Shown in pieces: positions 1 to 7,257 of a DNA stretch of 64,000 nt. The notes beneath the pieces are model-generated. The model did not search any database. It saw only the letters and a program-made list of their open reading frames with translations, and was not told the DNA's origin. Made by a program: the position numbers and the translations under genes. Source of the stretch: Saccharomonospora glauca K62 (GTDB taxonomy: Bacteria > Actinomycetota > Actinomycetes > Mycobacteriales > Pseudonocardiaceae); assembly GCF_000243395.2 (NCBI RefSeq), contig NZ_CM001484.1:3032524-3096523 (forward strand), given 5' to 3'. The first letter of the stretch is position 1. Each line of letters begins with the position of its first letter.

Positions 1-70
1 TGCCGGTCAGAGGGTTGGAGGAGTGCCAGCGGTCCAGATGGCCGCACTCGCACCGGTGAACGATCAACAT
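1..70 (-). CDS. partial small CxC/His protein, probable element-encoded
   Basis: The first 23 codons of a gene read leftwards and run off the window edge. The visible N-terminus has a Cys-x-Cys followed by two histidines (C-E-C-G-H-L-D-R-W-H), like the very small zinc-finger-type proteins of actinomycete plasmids and integrative elements. The ATG at 70 (or GTG at 73) follows a GC-rich leader without a strong ribosome site. Function unknown; the call rests on the motif and on the neighbouring element-like genes. Confidence 0.35.
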   Translation of the reverse strand, partial: MLIVHRCECGHLDRWHSSNPLTG

Positions 71-201
71 CACCGATCGCCCCCACTCAGCGGGGCCTCG
101 TTGCTTACCATGGGTGCCTTCCCTTCGAGTTGCTGACTGGTTGGGGAGCCCGGCCCGACGGGCAGTTCTTGGCGGAATGAGGCCGTCGGGCCGGGGCGGT
201 G

Positions 202-462
202 CTAGAGGGTGGTGGCGCGGTGGCGGGCTTCCTGCCCGGCGGTCATCAGCGCCATGAGCGCGGTGGTGAGGTGCTCCACGGTTGCTGCGCTGATCTGGTG
301 TGCGCGGGCCACCTCGGGTGACTGGGAGTCGGCCAGCACGCGGCGCATCCGCTCTCGCAGGGCGTCGAGTTCGCCCTGAGCGCGGTGGAGGAGTTCGCAG
401 ACCTCGTCGACGCGGGCGGCTGCACGGTGCAGGGATTCGATGATCAGACCGATGTCGGACAC
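202..462 (-). CDS. small helical hypothetical protein
   Basis: An 86-residue protein, mostly amphipathic helix, with heptad-like spacing in the first 60 residues that suggests a coiled coil. I chose the GTG at 462 because GGGAG lies about 8 bases upstream; the longer reading frame enters the upstream gene and turns Pro/Thr-rich. It is the last gene of a minus-strand series starting at 2382 and lies 16 bases after its neighbour, which is also small and helical. No family recognised. Confidence 0.6.
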   Translation of the reverse strand: MSDIGLIIESLHRAAARVDEVCELLHRAQGELDALRERMRRVLADSQSPEVARAHQISAATVEHLTTALMALMTAGQEARHRATTL

Positions 463-478
463 GGTGGTTTCTCCCGGA

Positions 479-733
479 TCAGTGGTGGTCGGTGAGGGTG
501 GCGGAGTACTGGCGCAGCGCTTCGGCGACGGCGGCCATCCCGCCGCGGGCCGGGTCGCACTGGGCCTGGGCGACACCGGCGGCCTCGACGGCCGGGCCGG
601 AGAGGTCGACCAGCAGGCCGATCGTCTCGGCGATGGCCTGCTCGGTCTCGGCCAGCAAGGCGGTGATCGTCTCGGTCTCGCTGATCATCTGCTGGGCCTC
701 GGCGCGGACGTGCGCGAGATCGGGCGTGCTCAT
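479..733 (-). CDS. small helical hypothetical protein
   Basis: An 84-residue, Ala/Glu/Thr-rich, almost entirely helical protein. The ATG at 733 is preferred because GGAG lies 9 bases upstream; the TTG five codons earlier overlaps that ribosome site. Size and character recall the small helical proteins of actinomycete element operons (WXG100-like in size, but no WXG motif). It sits between the DUF4097 gene and another small helical gene and is probably co-transcribed with both. Function unknown. Confidence 0.6.
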   Translation of the reverse strand: MSTPDLAHVRAEAQQMISETETITALLAETEQAIAETIGLLVDLSGPAVEAAGVAQAQCDPARGGMAAVAEALRQYSATLTDHH

Positions 734-764
734 CAGGGGCATCTCCAATCGAGGGTTGAGAGGG

Positions 765-1568
765 TCAGCGGATGCGGCCGGAGACGCTGCGGGCCTGCAC
801 GAGGTGGACGTGGCCGCGGCGGGTGATCGAGCCGGACACGGTCTCCACCCGCACCGGAGTTGAGCCGGTGACGGCCACGGCCACCGCGCCGGAGACGGTG
901 GCGATCGAGCCGCCGCTCTGAGCGCCGTGGACGGCCACCGCGCCGGAGGTGGTGTTCAGTGACAGCGGCCCGGTGGTGGTGTCGAGGTGGATCGCGCCGG
1001 ACACGGTTTGGGCGGAGACGGCCCCGGCCTGCCCGCGCTGGGTGATCGAGCCGGAGACAGTGTCTGCCCGCACCGAGGTGCCGCTGGGCACGGCGACGAT
1101 CACCCGCACCGCCCCGCCACCAGCCGAGCCGATGGACACGCGATGACCTCCGATGAACACGCCACCACCGCCGACGGTGACGTTGCCGTTGCCGGTGACC
1201 ACCACGCCGACACCACCGAAGTTCATGTCGCCGCCGCTGTGGAAAGCGCCGCTGAAGGTCTGTGTGACGGTGCGCCCGTTGACGATCGTCGTGACGCTGT
1301 TTCCGTGCCCTGAGACCGTCTGCACCACGCTGCCGCCGTGGCCACCGCGGTGGCCTCCGTCCTGGGGCAGCCGCACGATCAGCGTGCTGCCGGACTGGCG
1401 CACCTCGGCGCGGCGGATGCGATCGGTGGCCTGCTCGTCCCCGTCGACCATCGGCACCAGCGTCACCGTCGCCCGGCCACCCTGGGTGCAGTCGATGGTG
1501 AGCGAGTCCGCCACACCCGAGGCGTGCACCGCATCGATACCGCCGCTGAAGTTCTCTGTCCTGCTCAT
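765..1568 (-). CDS. DUF4097 family beta-strand repeat protein
   Basis: A 267-residue protein built almost wholly of short beta strands, with the recurring Ser-Gly-(Ser/Ala)-(Ile/Val) turns typical of DUF4097 solenoid proteins, most regular from residue 130 to the end. There is no signal peptide or membrane segment, so it is probably cytoplasmic. The ATG at 1568 has GGGAG 8 bases upstream; the open frame further upstream is Arg/Pro-rich and unlikely to be translated. It is third in the 2382-202 operon. DUF4097 proteins have no agreed role; a scaffold or binding surface is possible. Confidence 0.8.
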   Translation of the reverse strand: MSRTENFSGGIDAVHASGVADSLTIDCTQGGRATVTLVPMVDGDEQATDRIRRAEVRQSGSTLIVRLPQDGGHRGGHGGSVVQTVSGHGNSVTTIVNGRTVTQTFSGAFHSGGDMNFGGVGVVVTGNGNVTVGGGGVFIGGHRVSIGSAGGGAVRVIVAVPSGTSVRADTVSGSITQRGQAGAVSAQTVSGAIHLDTTTGPLSLNTTSGAVAVHGAQSGGSIATVSGAVAVAVTGSTPVRVETVSGSITRRGHVHLVQARSVSGRIR

Positions 1569-1621
1569 GCGCAAAGCTCCCTGAAAGTCGTGTAGTCCGT
1601 TGAAAAGCCGGAGAGGACCGG

Positions 1622-2086
1622 TCAGACGAGGGCGGTGGTCAGGGCGGCGGCGAACAGCCACGCCCAGTGCCAGGACTGGTCCAGCACATACGCCCCCGTG
1701 CCCAGACTCGGGTTGTCGTCACGTCCCGCCCGCGGAGCACCGAGCCGGTAGAAGTCACCACGGCCCAGCAGCTCGGCCAGCCGCGCCAACGTCGTGCGGC
1801 GATCCGCCCAGTAGTGCGTCACCGCGCTGACGATCTGCCCGGCCACGAAGCCACCGACGGTGATCGACAACCCCAACACCGTCCACACCAGGCCCACCGC
1901 CAACGCGGTCACCACGGTGTAGGTGGCGACGTGCTTGGCGCAGTTCCAGCGCCCCACCCAACCCGCGCGGCCCTTGTTCCCGGCCTGATGACTGCTCTGC
2001 CCCCAGTGATCCACCACCTGATGCGCCACCAACAACGACGGCAACACCACCGCGAACGTCATCGCCGCTTCCAGATCGGCCACCAT
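1622..2086 (-). CDS. DUF3307-like membrane protein
   Basis: A 154-residue protein with three or four hydrophobic segments. It carries an N-terminal H-Q-V-V-D-H-W and a C-terminal D-Q-S-W-H-W motif, arranged like the His/Asp and D-Q-x-x-H motifs of DUF3307 proteins, which are membrane proteins of unknown function. The ATG at 2086 overlaps the upstream stop (TGATG), so translation is probably coupled. Similar genes occur in actinomycete integrative elements, which fits the surrounding GntR, XRE and NUDIX genes. Confidence 0.6.
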   Translation of the reverse strand: MVADLEAAMTFAVVLPSLLVAHQVVDHWGQSSHQAGNKGRAGWVGRWNCAKHVATYTVVTALAVGLVWTVLGLSITVGGFVAGQIVSAVTHYWADRRTTLARLAELLGRGDFYRLGAPRAGRDDNPSLGTGAYVLDQSWHWAWLFAAALTTALV

Positions 2087-2382
2087 CACGCCGCCTCCCC
2101 ACCCAACTCCCCGGCATCCCAGCGCGACGGCAACGACCGCAACACCGCCCGCTCACCCCGACGCGCCGCACGCCACGCCCGCTGCGCATCGGTGAACGAG
2201 CGATCCACCCGCACCACCGCCGCGTGCGCCTCGGCCGCCAACTCCCGATCCACCTCCGCCAACAGCCACTCGATCTCCGCGCGCTCCCTCCGCGCTGCCT
2301 CCTCCTCGCGCTCCACAGCCACCAGCGCGTCGACCTCGAAGGCCGCCCGCGCCGTGCGATCCGTAATCCGTCCCGTCTTCAT
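2086..2382 (-). CDS. hypothetical charged helical protein
   Basis: A 98-residue protein rich in Arg, Glu and Ala with long helical stretches, probably a coiled coil around residues 15-60. The ATG at 2382 has GGAAGGAG 5-6 bases upstream. It is the first gene of the minus-strand operon and its stop overlaps the start of the DUF3307-like gene. It diverges from the GntR regulator at 2497, so the 115-base gap presumably holds both promoters. Function not recognised. Confidence 0.6.
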   Translation of the reverse strand: MKTGRITDRTARAAFEVDALVAVEREEEAARRERAEIEWLLAEVDRELAAEAHAAVVRVDRSFTDAQRAWRAARRGERAVLRSLPSRWDAGELGGEAA

Positions 2383-2496
2383 CTCGCTCCTTCCGGTTGA
2401 TGACTTCACTTAACTTAAGTCAGCATGAGTCATACTGTCGCTCCGTCATCCGGGTGAACTAGGTCAGTGAAGGTCATCGCCAGCTAAGATCGGCCT

Positions 2497-2847
2497 GTGT
2501 CGACCGAAGAGCTGGGACTTGCGCGCTACGAGCGCGTAGCTGAAGCCATCCGTCGGGCTGTTCGGACTGGCGAACTGAAGCCAGGCGAGCAGCTACCTGC
2601 GAGCCGTGAGCTGGCCAAACAGCACGGCGTCGCGCTGAATACGGCGCAGCGGGCTGTGAACGTGCTCCGCGACGAAGGCTGGCTGGTTGTGCGGCCCACC
2701 GTCGGAGCGTTCGTGAGCGGTTCGATTCCTGAGCCCGAAGAGGACTTGCGGCAGGCGGTCTCCGACCTGCAGAAGACCGTCGCGAAGCTCGAAGACAGGC
2801 TGTCGCAGGTTGAGGCGTCCATCAGGTCTACGCCACCTGCCGAATAA
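2497..2847 (+). CDS. GntR-family transcriptional regulator, short form
   Basis: A 116-residue protein with a winged-helix GntR domain at about residues 8-75 (a P-A-S-R-E-L-A recognition region followed by a wing with G-A-F-V), then a short predicted coiled coil (90-110) and no effector-binding domain. Short GntR proteins of this kind (KorSA/TraR type) repress transfer genes of actinomycete plasmids and AICEs. A TAAGAT -10-like box lies 7 bases before the GTG, so the mRNA may be leaderless. It is divergent from the operon at 2382 and may control it. Confidence 0.8.
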   Translation: MSTEELGLARYERVAEAIRRAVRTGELKPGEQLPASRELAKQHGVALNTAQRAVNVLRDEGWLVVRPTVGAFVSGSIPEPEEDLRQAVSDLQKTVAKLEDRLSQVEASIRSTPPAE

Positions 2848-3031
2848 AGCTCGCCAGCCCGTCGACGACCTCGCCCAGCCAGCCGAAAATGTTCGTTGTC
2901 CACCCGGCAGCCTCGCTCGGATGCCGCACAACGATCGCGAAGAGCGCCAAGCCCACCAACCCAGCGATCAACTTGGGCACAATGCTGCTGCCACCCGTCG
3001 GCATCGGGATCATGCCGGACTTCTTGCTCAT
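2828..3031 (-). CDS. small single-pass membrane protein
   Basis: A 67-residue protein with one clear membrane helix (about residues 18-36) between a short basic N-terminus and an amphipathic C-terminus. The ATG at 3031 has AGGAGG 5 bases upstream, a strong site. Its 3' end overlaps the end of the convergent GntR gene by about 20 bases. Small membrane proteins next to GntR regulators in AICEs are often spread-type (Spd) proteins, but no sequence motif supports that here. Function unknown. Confidence 0.6.
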   Translation of the reverse strand: MSKKSGMIPMPTGGSSIVPKLIAGLVGLALFAIVVRHPSEAAGWTTNIFGWLGEVVDGLASFIRQVA

Positions 3032-3195
3032 GGTCGCCTCCTGTCGAGTCTTTGTGGCGATTGTTCCCGCCCTGTGATGACTCAAGGAGACCGCGAATCG
3101 CCGGACGCTTACACCACGTTCCCGGCGACATCTGAAGACGTCTGAATCAGCGAAAGTGTCCCGAAAACGTCCCGGAACGTCCTAAGGTGACGACC

Positions 3196-3939
3196 ATGGC
3201 CAATGATCGACTTCGCACAGCGATGATCGCGGCAGGGGTCACGGCCGAAACCCTCGCGACCAAGGTCGGCGTGGACCCGAAAACGGTCGAGCGCTGGATC
3301 GGCAACGAGACACGGAAACCGCATCGCAAGACACAGCAACAGGTCGCGAAGGTGCTCGGTACCCGGGACATCGACCTGTGGCCGGCACCGTCCACCGAGC
3401 TGCCGACGAACGGACTCGAGAGCGAGCTCGTGTACCTGTACCCGTCACGCTCATCGATCACTGGAGTGACGTGGGAACGACTGATCAACGGCGTCCGGCA
3501 ACAGATGGACGTCCTCGTGTTCTCCGGCGCGTTCCTCGTCGAGCAGTACAACCTCGTGCCGATCATCCGCGACAAGGCCGCCCAGGGCGTCCGCTTCCGC
3601 TTGCTCGTCGGCGACGAGACCTCACCGGCAGTTATCCAGCGGGCCGTTGACGAGGGCACCCCTGGTGGCTTGGAGGGTCGCGTGCAGATGATGCGCCGTT
3701 ACCTCGCCGACGTCGCCGGACTCGACGGCGTCGAGGTCCGCACCCACGGCACGATCCTGTACAACTCGCTCTACCGCTTCGACGACGACCTGCTCGTCAA
3801 CGGCCACGCCCACGGCGGCCTCGCCGGACAAAACCCCGTCATGCACCTCCGGCGCCTGCCCACCGGGCAGATGTGGCAGCACTACATGCGCTCCTTCGAG
3901 CGAGTATGGGAGCAAGCAACCCCCGAGCCGACCAGCTAG
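3196..3939 (+). CDS. XRE-type HTH protein with C-terminal DUF5919-like domain
   Basis: A 247-residue protein. Residues 3-55 form a Cro/C1-type helix-turn-helix with a W-I-G-N-E-T recognition region. The remainder resembles the DUF5919 domain of actinomycete regulators and contains an H-G-T-x(8)-Y-R-F-D-D segment reminiscent of phospholipase D-like folds. The ATG at 3196 has AAGG about 8 bases upstream; a GTG at 3187 is possible. A NUDIX hydrolase starts 13 bases downstream. This XRE + NUDIX + HD set recurs in AICEs, where a nucleotide-related control or defence role is suspected but unproven. Confidence 0.75.
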   Translation: MANDRLRTAMIAAGVTAETLATKVGVDPKTVERWIGNETRKPHRKTQQQVAKVLGTRDIDLWPAPSTELPTNGLESELVYLYPSRSSITGVTWERLINGVRQQMDVLVFSGAFLVEQYNLVPIIRDKAAQGVRFRLLVGDETSPAVIQRAVDEGTPGGLEGRVQMMRRYLADVAGLDGVEVRTHGTILYNSLYRFDDDLLVNGHAHGGLAGQNPVMHLRRLPTGQMWQHYMRSFERVWEQATPEPTS

Positions 3940-3952
3940 GAGTCGACCGACC

Positions 3953-4429
3953 ATGGCACGCATCGACTACATCGACGACCCGAACGCCCCCGCCATCAAC
4001 AGCGTTGTGCCCTCGGTGACCGTCGTCGTCCGCGATGACCAGGGCCGCATCCTGCTCATTCACAAGGTCGACAACGACCTCTGGGCGCTCCCCGGCGGTG
4101 GCCACGACCCGGGGGAGCGCATCACCGACACCGCCGTCCGCGAGACCAAGGAAGAGACCGGTATCGACATCGAAGTCACCGGCCTCGTCGGCACGTACAC
4201 GAACCCGAACCATCGCATGGCCTATCCCGATGGCGAAGTGCGCCAGCAGTTCTCGCTGTGCTTCCACGGCCGCTGGATCGGCGGTCAGCCGCGGCAGGAC
4301 AACACCGAAACCAAGGCGGTCCGCTGGGTCGACCCCAGCGAACTCGACCGCCTCACCATCCACCCGTCCATGCGTATGCGCATCGAACACGCACTCGACA
4401 CGAGCCGAACGCAGCCCTACCTCGGGTGA
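3953..4429 (+). CDS. NUDIX hydrolase
   Basis: A 158-residue single-domain NUDIX protein. The Nudix box is complete: it begins at G-G-G-H-D-P-G-E (about residues 47-54) and ends R-E-T-K-E-E-T-G, so the metal-binding glutamates are present and the enzyme should hydrolyse a nucleoside diphosphate linked to another group. The substrate cannot be read from sequence. It follows the XRE/DUF5919 gene by 13 bases and is probably co-transcribed. Its 3' end overlaps the convergent HD gene by 13 bases. NUDIX genes are frequent AICE cargo. Confidence 0.88.
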   Translation: MARIDYIDDPNAPAINSVVPSVTVVVRDDQGRILLIHKVDNDLWALPGGGHDPGERITDTAVRETKEETGIDIEVTGLVGTYTNPNHRMAYPDGEVRQQFSLCFHGRWIGGQPRQDNTETKAVRWVDPSELDRLTIHPSMRMRIEHALDTSRTQPYLG

Positions 4430-4968
4430 ACCCGCGCCAAGCGTTCCTCAGTGCGGACCACGCACTCCTTTAGGATCGGAGCGGCCTTGACCCACGTGCG
4501 ATGCACCGGGTCATCGGGCGGATAACGCTTTAAAATCTCGGCGATCCGCTCGTTGTACGTCAGAGCCTCGCCACCCGGCCCCGTGGTTAGGTCAGCGGTG
4601 ACCAGTACATCTAAGATTGAATCAGCGGGGAGGGGGAACTCGCTCAACCCAGTGGACAGGCCACGCTCAGCGGCTTCGAACCTAGCCCCCGAGTGATGAG
4701 CGACGAGGTTGACGACCTGTTCTGGCCAGCTCCCTGCGCGCAGATAGCGAGCACCGTCGAGCGGGTGAAAATGAGTGTGCCTGAGCTTCGGCGAGTAGCC
4801 GATGTCATGCAGCCAAGCAGCAGCTAGCAGCGTGTCCCGGTCTTGCTCTGCAACAGCTTTGTTGAGCAACTCAGCTTTGGCCGCTACAGCTCGCACATGG
4901 TGCCACCGCCGCCCAAGCGGCTCCAGGAACTCCTTCGCCAAATCAGCAGCTTCCCTCACGATATCCAC
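4417..4968 (-). CDS. HD-domain phosphohydrolase-like protein, copy 1
   Basis: A 183-residue HD-superfamily protein. The metal site is intact: an early His in the H-V-R-A-V-A region, the H-D-I-G-Y pair near residue 53, and a later H-H-S-G. HD proteins of this size hydrolyse phosphomonoesters or nucleotides; the substrate is not evident. The GTG at 4968 lacks a strong ribosome site. It is convergent with the NUDIX gene. A close paralogue lies at 6616-7149, suggesting a duplicated module or two stacked elements. Confidence 0.8.
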   Translation of the reverse strand: MDIVREAADLAKEFLEPLGRRWHHVRAVAAKAELLNKAVAEQDRDTLLAAAWLHDIGYSPKLRHTHFHPLDGARYLRAGSWPEQVVNLVAHHSGARFEAAERGLSTGLSEFPLPADSILDVLVTADLTTGPGGEALTYNERIAEILKRYPPDDPVHRTWVKAAPILKECVVRTEERLARVHPR

Positions 4969-5148
4969 CCAGCCACAGTACCCTAGGGACGATGAATCAA
5001 GAAGCGCAGCACTATAACCGCGAGCGTACTTGGAAATAGAAGCTGGGAACTTTTACCAACACCAGCAAACACACAAATCAGCACCTCCACAAAACTATAC
5101 AGCACACCGGACGCACACCATTTATATAAATCAATAAGGGAATCGCGA

Positions 5149-5886
5149 GTGAAAATCCTAGCATTCGAGGCAGACCAGGTAAGCGCCGTTGCCGATGTAG
5201 TGATGGCGCTAGGATCAGTCGGCGCACTTGCAGCCGCTATCTCAGCCGGACGTGCAGCCTGGCGGAGCCATAAACAGCAATACGAGCAGCTCGAACTAAC
5301 TCGACAGCAAGTCGAAGCAGAGGCAGAATCCCAGAGAGAACAGCAGGCCAGCAAATTTGACATATGGGCGGAATTGGTAGAAACCCAAAGCAAAAAAGTG
5401 CGCGCAATGTTGAGGGTCAAATACTACAATGGAAACCCCAATGCGATAAGAAACATTCACATTTGGTTCAATTTCCTAGAGGCGTCAACAAAGACGCCAC
5501 CCGAGCTAGCTTCGTTTTTCTACGTAAACCTTGCACCGACAACCGAGCCGAAACGGCTCAACACACTGGAAGACGAGCTCGCCGACTCCCTTTTTAAGTT
5601 ATTGAAGATCGACGAATCGACAATAATGGACGAAAAGAATACCAAACTAGTGACCACCCTCAAGAACATGTCACTTGGAGTTCAATTCACCGATTCCCGC
5701 TCTCAAACATGGATTCGCTGGCCGGACGGCACCCTCGAAAGAAAGAAAGTTTTCACTGACAGCAACGCTAAGAGGCTCGGGTCGAGACCGAGTGCACACA
5801 ACAAGGCCCGCCCCCGCAATAGCACCGCATATCCGCGAATTCCTCGGCGAATTGGACAAGCCAGAAATCCGAATTGGAGACTTTGA
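5149..5886 (+). CDS. hypothetical membrane-anchored protein, less GC-rich
   Basis: A 245-residue protein with one hydrophobic segment (about residues 16-38), then a charged coiled coil (40-70) and a globular region. The GTG at 5149 has AAGGG 8 bases upstream. The gene and its flanks (about 4,980-6,050) are visibly more AT-rich than the neighbours, indicating separate transfer. The last 38 residues turn Arg/Pro-rich, while the +1 frame from about 5780 gives a more protein-like acidic sequence, so a late frameshift is possible. No family recognised. Confidence 0.55.
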   Translation: MKILAFEADQVSAVADVVMALGSVGALAAAISAGRAAWRSHKQQYEQLELTRQQVEAEAESQREQQASKFDIWAELVETQSKKVRAMLRVKYYNGNPNAIRNIHIWFNFLEASTKTPPELASFFYVNLAPTTEPKRLNTLEDELADSLFKLLKIDESTIMDEKNTKLVTTLKNMSLGVQFTDSRSQTWIRWPDGTLERKKVFTDSNAKRLGSRPSAHNKARPRNSTAYPRIPRRIGQARNPNWRL

Positions 5887-6063
5887 CCAGGATCCTTCAT
5901 CTAATCGTGAAACAAAACCTCATCGGTGCACCCGAACTGACAGCGTCCTCAGCGCGTGCCTACACGGAGTTTATGGAACTACGGATGCCAGCGCGGCCCA
6001 TACACGGTTCCGCCGCCGGACTAGCTGTCATTACACCTGGTCAGCACACGTTTGGTGATTCCC

Positions 6064-6105
6064 CTCAAAATCCGTCCAGTGTGCGTTCGAGTCGCACCGG
6101 GGGCA
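6064..6105 (+). other. tRNA 3'-end fragment, probable att site
   Basis: The sequence reads as the 3' part of a tRNA: an anticodon-loop-like CTCAAAA followed by TCCGT, a five-base variable region, a T arm with GTGCG/CGCAC stem and TTCGAGT loop, then CGGGGGC plus discriminator A. No matching 5' half lies upstream, so it is not a working tRNA. Actinomycete integrative elements insert into tRNA 3' ends and leave such copies as attL/attR. The integrase remnant beginning 85 bases away supports this. Confidence 0.6.
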
Positions 6106-6118
6106 CTCTCCGTAAGCA

Positions 6119-6166
6119 CACGAAACGGCCCCTCACCAGGCACAACGCGGTGAGGGGCCGTTCGTG
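6119..6166. terminator. long inverted repeat, terminator-like
   Basis: Arms of about 18 bases (CACGAAACGGCCCCTCACC and its near-complement at 6149-6166, one base shorter) enclose an 11-base loop. There is no long T run on either side. It separates the tRNA fragment from the integrase remnant and could stop read-through across the att site. Confidence 0.55.
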
Positions 6167-6189
6167 TGTTGTCCGGCTGTGTCCGGCCG

Positions 6190-6471
6190 TCAACCGCTGT
6201 TACCGGCTGTCTGTGGACCATGTGTGGACCGGAAAGCATCGGCTGTCGGGCCCGGCGCTCTGTCGATGCGTTCCCTGGCGGTGTCCTCTTGCCCTGCGAT
6301 GACCTTGGCATGGATCCGGTGGAGGACGCCCACGGGGTGGCCGACCCATTCGGCGACCTGGGTCGAGGACACCCCGGCCGCCAGCCAGATGGACGCAGGC
6401 GTGGCGGAGATCGTAGGGGCGCCTGCCGAGTACGGCAGGCGTACTCGGCCTCGGTCAGCGGCGGTGGGCAC
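6190..6471 (-). pseudogene. tyrosine-integrase C-terminal remnant
   Basis: The C-terminal catalytic end of an AICE/phage-type tyrosine recombinase is recognisable: W-L-A-A-G-V, then T-Q-V-A-E-W-V-G-H, then a segment normally ending with the nucleophile (R-V-Y-A-K). Here it reads R-I-H-A-K, so the catalytic Tyr is replaced by His. The L-R-H motif lies in another frame just upstream, so there is also a frameshift. The upstream four-fifths of the gene are gone. Its position beside the tRNA fragment is the usual int-att arrangement. Confidence 0.7.
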
Positions 6472-6615
6472 GGTACGTGCCAGCCCTCTCCCCTACCCCG
6501 CTCCTTGAGCTAGCGACGAGCCCGCCGGTCACCGGTATCCGTCCAGGCCGCTCCCGCAGTCGGCGCGGTCCGGGACAACAGCAACTCGCCCCACTCCCGT
6601 TCCGGAAGCTGCAGA

Positions 6616-7149
6616 TCAGCTTTGCGCTCCTCGGTGCGAACCACGCACTTTCAGGATCGGGGCGGCCTTGATCCACGTGCGGTGCACAGGATCGTCAGCT
6701 GAGTAGCGCTCCAAAATCTCGGCAATCCGCTCGTCGTAGGTCAATCGCTCCCCGCTCGGCCCGGTCGTCAGATCAGCAGTCACCAAAGCATCCATCACAG
6801 GGGTGTCCTCGAACGGGAAAACCTCCAACTCGGCTGATAAGCCCCGCTCGGCTGTCTCAAAGCACGCACCCGAATGGTGCACCACAAGGTTGACGATGCG
6901 AGCAGGCCAACCCTCTGCCCGGAGATAGCGGCCCCCGTCCAGCGGATGGAACCTGGAGTGCCCGATCGTCGGGGCATACCCGATGTCGTGCAGCCATGCT
7001 GCGGCCAGAAGCACGGGCCGGTCTTCCTCATCAACTACAGTGCTGACTTCTTCTGCTCTTGCCGCAACGGACTGAACATGCAGCCAGCGGCGACCCAACG
7101 GCTCAACAAGATCCTGGGCGAGGGCGGCGGCGTCCGTAACGAGACTCAC
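6616..7149 (-). CDS. HD-domain phosphohydrolase-like protein, copy 2
   Basis: A paralogue of the protein at 4417-4968, aligning almost throughout, with the H-D-I-G-Y and H-H-S-G motifs kept. I chose the GTG at 7149 because it matches the other copy's N-terminus and has GGGGAG 9 bases upstream. At the C-terminus two bases are missing relative to copy 1 (after the L-K preceding C-V-V-R-T-E-E-R), so the last residues are read out of frame. The HD core is unaffected and activity is possible. Confidence 0.65.
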   Translation of the reverse strand: MSLVTDAAALAQDLVEPLGRRWLHVQSVAARAEEVSTVVDEEDRPVLLAAAWLHDIGYAPTIGHSRFHPLDGGRYLRAEGWPARIVNLVVHHSGACFETAERGLSAELEVFPFEDTPVMDALVTADLTTGPSGERLTYDERIAEILERYSADDPVHRTWIKAAPILKVRGSHRGAQS

Positions 7150-7257
7150 TCCTCCACGCTCCCCTCGGCAGGGCTTATCGAATGCAAGTTCCACCGCCAA
7201 GGGAGTTGATCGAACCACCTGACTACATGTGATCACCGGAAGCGGCATAGTGCTGTC

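Noticed and set aside
6064-6105. A functional tRNA gene
   Set aside because: Only the 3' portion folds; no 5' acceptor strand or D arm lies upstream, so it is an att fragment.
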